A DNA stretch of 64,000 bases from Glacieibacterium arshaanense. GTDB lineage: Bacteria > Pseudomonadota > Alphaproteobacteria > Sphingomonadales > Sphingomonadaceae. Position 1 is the first letter of the stretch. Every line of letters begins with the position of its first letter. Where the stretch lies: positions 462,122 through 526,121 of the forward strand of contig NZ_SIHO01000003.1 of the NCBI RefSeq assembly GCF_004681125.1, written 5' to 3'. Shown in pieces: positions 61,475-64,000 of the stretch. Position numbers and translations under genes: made by a program. Below the pieces are notes generated by a model that was not told the origin of the DNA, did no database searches, and worked only from the letters and a program-made list of their open reading frames with translations.

Positions 61475-61675
61475 TTAGTTGCGCACTCCGAAAAACGACA
61501 GCAGATGCACACCCAGAAACAGCATCCCGACAAGGGCGACGAACATCATCGCGTGCCACGGAAGCAGCGCCAGCGTGCCATGCGGGGCACGGCGGCGGCG
61601 GGCGTCGCCCCAGCGCGCCAGCAGCATCAGAACGATCGCGACTGCAAACAGGGTGATGGTCGTATCGCGGTCCAA
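61475..61675 (-). CDS. Small two-helix membrane protein
   Basis: 66 residues from a TTG at 61675 (GGAGA seven bases upstream). Two hydrophobic helices (TTITLFAVAIVLMLLARW and ALLPWHAMMFVALVGMLFLGVHLLSFF) flank a basic turn (GDARRRRAPHG), probably cytoplasmic. No family is recognised. It precedes the nuclease gene by 38 bases, in the same direction. Confidence 0.6.
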   Translation of the reverse strand: MDRDTTITLFAVAIVLMLLARWGDARRRRAPHGTLALLPWHAMMFVALVGMLFLGVHLLSFFGVRN

Positions 61676-61801
61676 GGAAAGTCTCCGTGCAGCTGCGGCG
61701 CTCTGCCGCGACGCACTCCATTGCAATATCGCGCCGCGCATAGCATCTGTAGCGCCACCTGCAAGTCATTCGCAGCAACCCTTTCGAATCGAGGCTCCGC
61801 C

Positions 61802-62611
61802 ATGACACGTTCGTATCTGACGCTCGCGCTTGCTGCGTTGATTGCCACGCCGGTTGTTGCCGCCCCGGCCGTCGATCCGGCGCTCACCGCCGCGATCAAC
61901 GGCCCGCAGCGCTCGGCCGCCAACAAGGCGCGCGATGCCTATCGCCACCCGGCGGAAACGCTGACCTTCTTCGGCCTCAAGCCCAACCAGAATGTCGTCG
62001 AAATCTCGCCGTCGGCGGGCTGGTACACTGAAATCCTCGCGCCGTATCTGAAGGCCAAGGGCTCGTACACCGCCGCCGGCAGCGACCCCGCCGCCAGCGA
62101 ACGCGCTGCCAAGGGCGTCGCGGCGTTCCAGGCCAAGCTGGCCGCCGACCCCGCCGCCTATGACAAGGTCAAGGTCGGCGTGTTCGCCAAGGGCGTCTAT
62201 GACAAGGCGACGCCAGCGGGCAGCGCCGACATGGTGCTGACTTTCCGCAACGTCCACAACTGGTACATCGGCGGCTTCGCGCCCGAAGCCTTCAAGGCGT
62301 TCTACGCGATGCTCAAGCCCGGCGGCACGCTCGGCGTCGTCGAACATCACCTGCCCGAATCGATGCCCGACGCGATGCAGGAAAAGTCCGGCTACATGAA
62401 GCAGTCGACGGTGGTGAAACTCGCCGAAGCCGCCGGCTTCAAGCTCGTCGGCACGTCGAACATCAACGCCAACCCCAAGGACACCCACGACTATCCCAAG
62501 GGCGTGTGGACGCTGCCCCCCAACTATGCCGAAGGCGAAACCGACAAGGCGAAATACGCTGCGATCGGCGAATCGGACCGGATGACGCTGAAGTTCGTAA
62601 AGCCGAAGTAA
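61802..62611 (+). CDS. Methyltransferase-like protein with signal peptide
   Basis: 269 residues. A clear signal peptide (MTRSYLTLALAALIATPVVAAPA) precedes a class I SAM-methyltransferase-like fold: motif I region VVEISPSAGWYTEILAPYLKAKG, LTFRNVHNWY, FYAMLKPGGTLGVVEHH. The family resembles COG4798. An exported SAM enzyme is unexpected because SAM is cytosolic, so it may bind another ligand or act before export. The motif has ISPSAGW where enzymes usually have a GxGxG pattern. Confidence 0.85.
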   Translation: MTRSYLTLALAALIATPVVAAPAVDPALTAAINGPQRSAANKARDAYRHPAETLTFFGLKPNQNVVEISPSAGWYTEILAPYLKAKGSYTAAGSDPAASERAAKGVAAFQAKLAADPAAYDKVKVGVFAKGVYDKATPAGSADMVLTFRNVHNWYIGGFAPEAFKAFYAMLKPGGTLGVVEHHLPESMPDAMQEKSGYMKQSTVVKLAEAAGFKLVGTSNINANPKDTHDYPKGVWTLPPNYAEGETDKAKYAAIGESDRMTLKFVKPK

Positions 62612-62625
62612 GGGCGGGCAGAGGG

Positions 62626-62754
62626 TAGGGCCTCCGGCGGGCAGGCCTGAGGCCTGCACCCATTTGTTGCCCGTGCTGTATCAGCCCACGTCGGTTATTC
62701 GTCACAGGAATTAACCGGGTGCAGGCCTCAGGCCTGCCCGCCGGAGGCTCTTTT
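62626..62754. repeat. REPIN-like pair between convergent genes (locus k)
   Basis: Units at 62627-62661 and 62717-62754, both with GCAGGCC-TGA-GGCCTGC. Between the methyltransferase-like gene and phaR. The spacer is ~55 bases. Confidence 0.92.
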
Positions 62755-62773
62755 GCCTTCTGGTCTTGCTGCC

Positions 62774-63352
62774 CTACTTCTTCGCCAGCGCGTCGAGCTG
62801 CGCCTGCAGTGCCGCGAGTTGTGCCTTGACCGCCGCGAGTTCGGTCGCGTCGGGCTTGGCGTCGGTCTTGCCTTCGACCTTGCCGCCGCGGGCGGCGCGG
62901 CCGGTCAGCATGTCGGCGGCGGCCTGGAACATCGCCATGTTTTGCTTGGCGAGCGTTTCGAACGGCTTGAACGCCACGCCGCCGAAGGCGCCGGCGACGG
63001 CATCGCGGAACTGCGCCTGGTTCTTGGCGAAGGCTTCCATCGACGCTTCGAGGTAGTGCGGCACCATCGATTGCATCGAATCGCCGTACATCGAAATCAG
63101 CTGGCGCAGGAACGGCACCGGCAGCATCGTCTGGCCGCGGCCTTCCTCGTCCATTATGATTTGGGTCAGCACACTGCGGGTGATGTCTTCGCCGGTCTTG
63201 GCATCGACGACCTGGAAGTCCCGGCCTTCGCGCGTCATCGTGCCGAGGTGATCGAGCGTGATGTAGCTCGAGCTTTCGGTATTGTAGAGCCGCCGGTTGG
63301 CGTACTTCTTGATGATGACGGGCGCTGCGGCAGAAGCTTCGGTCTGGGCCAT
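62774..63352 (-). CDS. phaR: Polyhydroxyalkanoate synthesis regulator PhaR
   Basis: 192 residues from ATG 63352. The N-terminal DNA-binding domain is diagnostic (VIIKKYANRRLYNTESSSYITLDHLGTMTREGRDFQVVDAKTGEDITRSVLTQII). A PHB-accumulation domain follows (LPVPFLRQLISMYGDSMQSMVPHYLEASMEAFAKNQ), then a coiled-coil tail. PhaR represses phasin and its own gene until polymer granules titrate it away. It diverges from a thiolase gene. Confidence 0.95.
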   Translation of the reverse strand: MAQTEASAAAPVIIKKYANRRLYNTESSSYITLDHLGTMTREGRDFQVVDAKTGEDITRSVLTQIIMDEEGRGQTMLPVPFLRQLISMYGDSMQSMVPHYLEASMEAFAKNQAQFRDAVAGAFGGVAFKPFETLAKQNMAMFQAAADMLTGRAARGGKVEGKTDAKPDATELAAVKAQLAALQAQLDALAKK

Positions 63353-63376
63353 GGGCAAATCCAATCGAGTGCGAAA

Positions 63377-63432
63377 TGCTGCAATAGCACAGCCGCTTGT
63401 TGCACTGCAACGCAGCCTTCACCGATGTTGCA
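63377..63432. promoter_or_regulatory. TGC-rich palindromes between phaR and the thiolase gene
   Basis: TGCT GCAAT AGCA (63377-63389), the perfect palindrome GTTGCA C TGCAAC (63399-63411) and a further GTTGCA (63427-63432) lie in the divergent gap. PhaR is known to bind TGC-rich sites, so these are good candidates for its operators over both promoters. Confidence 0.5.
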
Positions 63433-63502
63433 CGCCTGTGCGCTTTCAAAGCCGCGCGAAGGCGTTTAGCGTGTGCAGCATAGGAATCACCGGAGACTCG
63501 CC

Positions 63503-64000
63503 ATGACCGACATCGTCATCACCGCCGCCAAGCGTACTGCCGTCGGCAGCTTCATGGGAGCGTTCGGCAGCGTGCCGGCGCATGAGCTCGGCGCGCAGGC
63601 AATCCGCGCCGCGCTGGCGCAGGCCGGCGTCGATCCCGCCGAGGTTTCGGAGGTTATACTGGGGCAGGTGCTCACCGCCGGACACGGCCAGAACCCGGCG
63701 CGCCAGGCTTCGATCGCCGCGGGCATCGCCGTCGAGACCCCGGCCTACGGCGTCAATCAGGTCTGCGGCAGCGGGCTGCGTGCGGTCGCACTGGGGGCGC
63801 AGGCGATTGCCAATGGCGACGCAAACATCATGGTCGTCGGCGGCCAGGAAAGCATGAGCCTGTCGATGCATGCGCAGGGTCTGCGCGCCGGCACCAAGAT
63901 GGGCGCGCTCGAACTGATCGACACGATGATCAAGGACGGGCTGTGGGATGCCTTCAACGGCTATCACATGGGCATCACCGCCGAGAATGTTGCCGAACGC
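63503..64000 (+). CDS. phaA: Acetyl-CoA C-acetyltransferase, 5' part (partial)
   Basis: The first 166 residues run off the right edge. Thiolase N-terminal half: VITAAKRTAVGSFMGAFGSVPAHELG, with the nucleophile C88 in NQVCGSGLRAVALGAQAI, and GGQESMSLSMHAQ. It likely condenses two acetyl-CoA to acetoacetyl-CoA for polyhydroxybutyrate, given phaR next door. CGGAGA lies ahead of the ATG. The rest of the gene and any phaB/phaC are outside. Confidence 0.92.
   Translation, partial: MTDIVITAAKRTAVGSFMGAFGSVPAHELGAQAIRAALAQAGVDPAEVSEVILGQVLTAGHGQNPARQASIAAGIAVETPAYGVNQVCGSGLRAVALGAQAIANGDANIMVVGGQESMSLSMHAQGLRAGTKMGALELIDTMIKDGLWDAFNGYHMGITAENVAER

Overview
The window is about 64 kb of high-GC, gene-dense bacterial chromosome. 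It most likely comes from an aerobic alphaproteobacterium close to the sphingomonads. This rests on gene order (ribD-ribE-ribBX-ribH-nusB-thiL; bamE divergent from a ubiquinol-cytochrome c chaperone gene and yceD; pepA-rimO; phaR divergent from a thiolase), a one-cysteine DksA, an ATP-grasp/alpha-E/transglutaminase cluster, and a CCA-encoding tRNA-Thr. The taxonomic call is inference from content, not from a search. No prophage, transposase, plasmid function or CRISPR array was seen. No stretch longer than 300 bases lacks a gene.

Region by region. 1-2025: glutamate synthase gltB (3' end) and gltD. 2101-10662: a peptide-ligase and transglutaminase cluster made of a transglutaminase-DUF2126 fusion, an ATP-grasp/alpha-E fusion, two further transglutaminases and an N-formylglutamate amidohydrolase. 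10801-18973: housekeeping genes (Dcp peptidase, hotdog thioesterase, dprA, plsY, a DoxX-like membrane protein, nadE, a gltX). 19007-26731: riboflavin operon with nusB, thiL and a proton-pumping pyrophosphatase. The RibBX protein there carries an HTH-like N-terminus, and two operator-like palindromes precede its gene. 26853-36070: thioesterase, bamE, cytochrome bc1 chaperone, yceD, an AT-richer orphan gene, GFA protein, ssb, a DUF3667 membrane protein, dksA, NlpC/P60 hydrolase, MarR regulator and M17 aminopeptidase. 36067-37407: rimO.

37578-54786 is a catabolic region for acyl-CoA thioesters. It holds a FadH-type dienoyl-CoA reductase, enoyl-CoA hydratase, DsbA-like isomerase, a PhyH dioxygenase pair, a VOC protein, an HSL-type esterase and a peroxiredoxin-ArsR pair. 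It ends in a tightly coupled run: SDR, acyl-CoA dehydrogenase, CaiB/BaiF CoA-transferase, thiolase, a methylsuccinyl-CoA-dehydrogenase-like enzyme, an HTD2/mesaconyl-CoA-hydratase-like enzyme and an MDR reductase. Together these could activate, oxidise, hydrate and cleave a branched or dicarboxylic acid. The substrate is not known. 54848-64000: tRNA-Thr(GGT), glutathione peroxidase, two peptidases, thioesterase, S1/P1 nuclease, a secreted methyltransferase-like protein, phaR and the start of a thiolase, plus three very small genes.

The most striking non-coding feature is a family of REP/REPIN-like elements at 11 intergenic loci. Each unit has a constant flank and an inner hairpin that varies between copies while both stem strands change together. 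They favour convergent gene ends and are absent from all ten divergent promoter gaps. No REP-associated transposase lies in the window.
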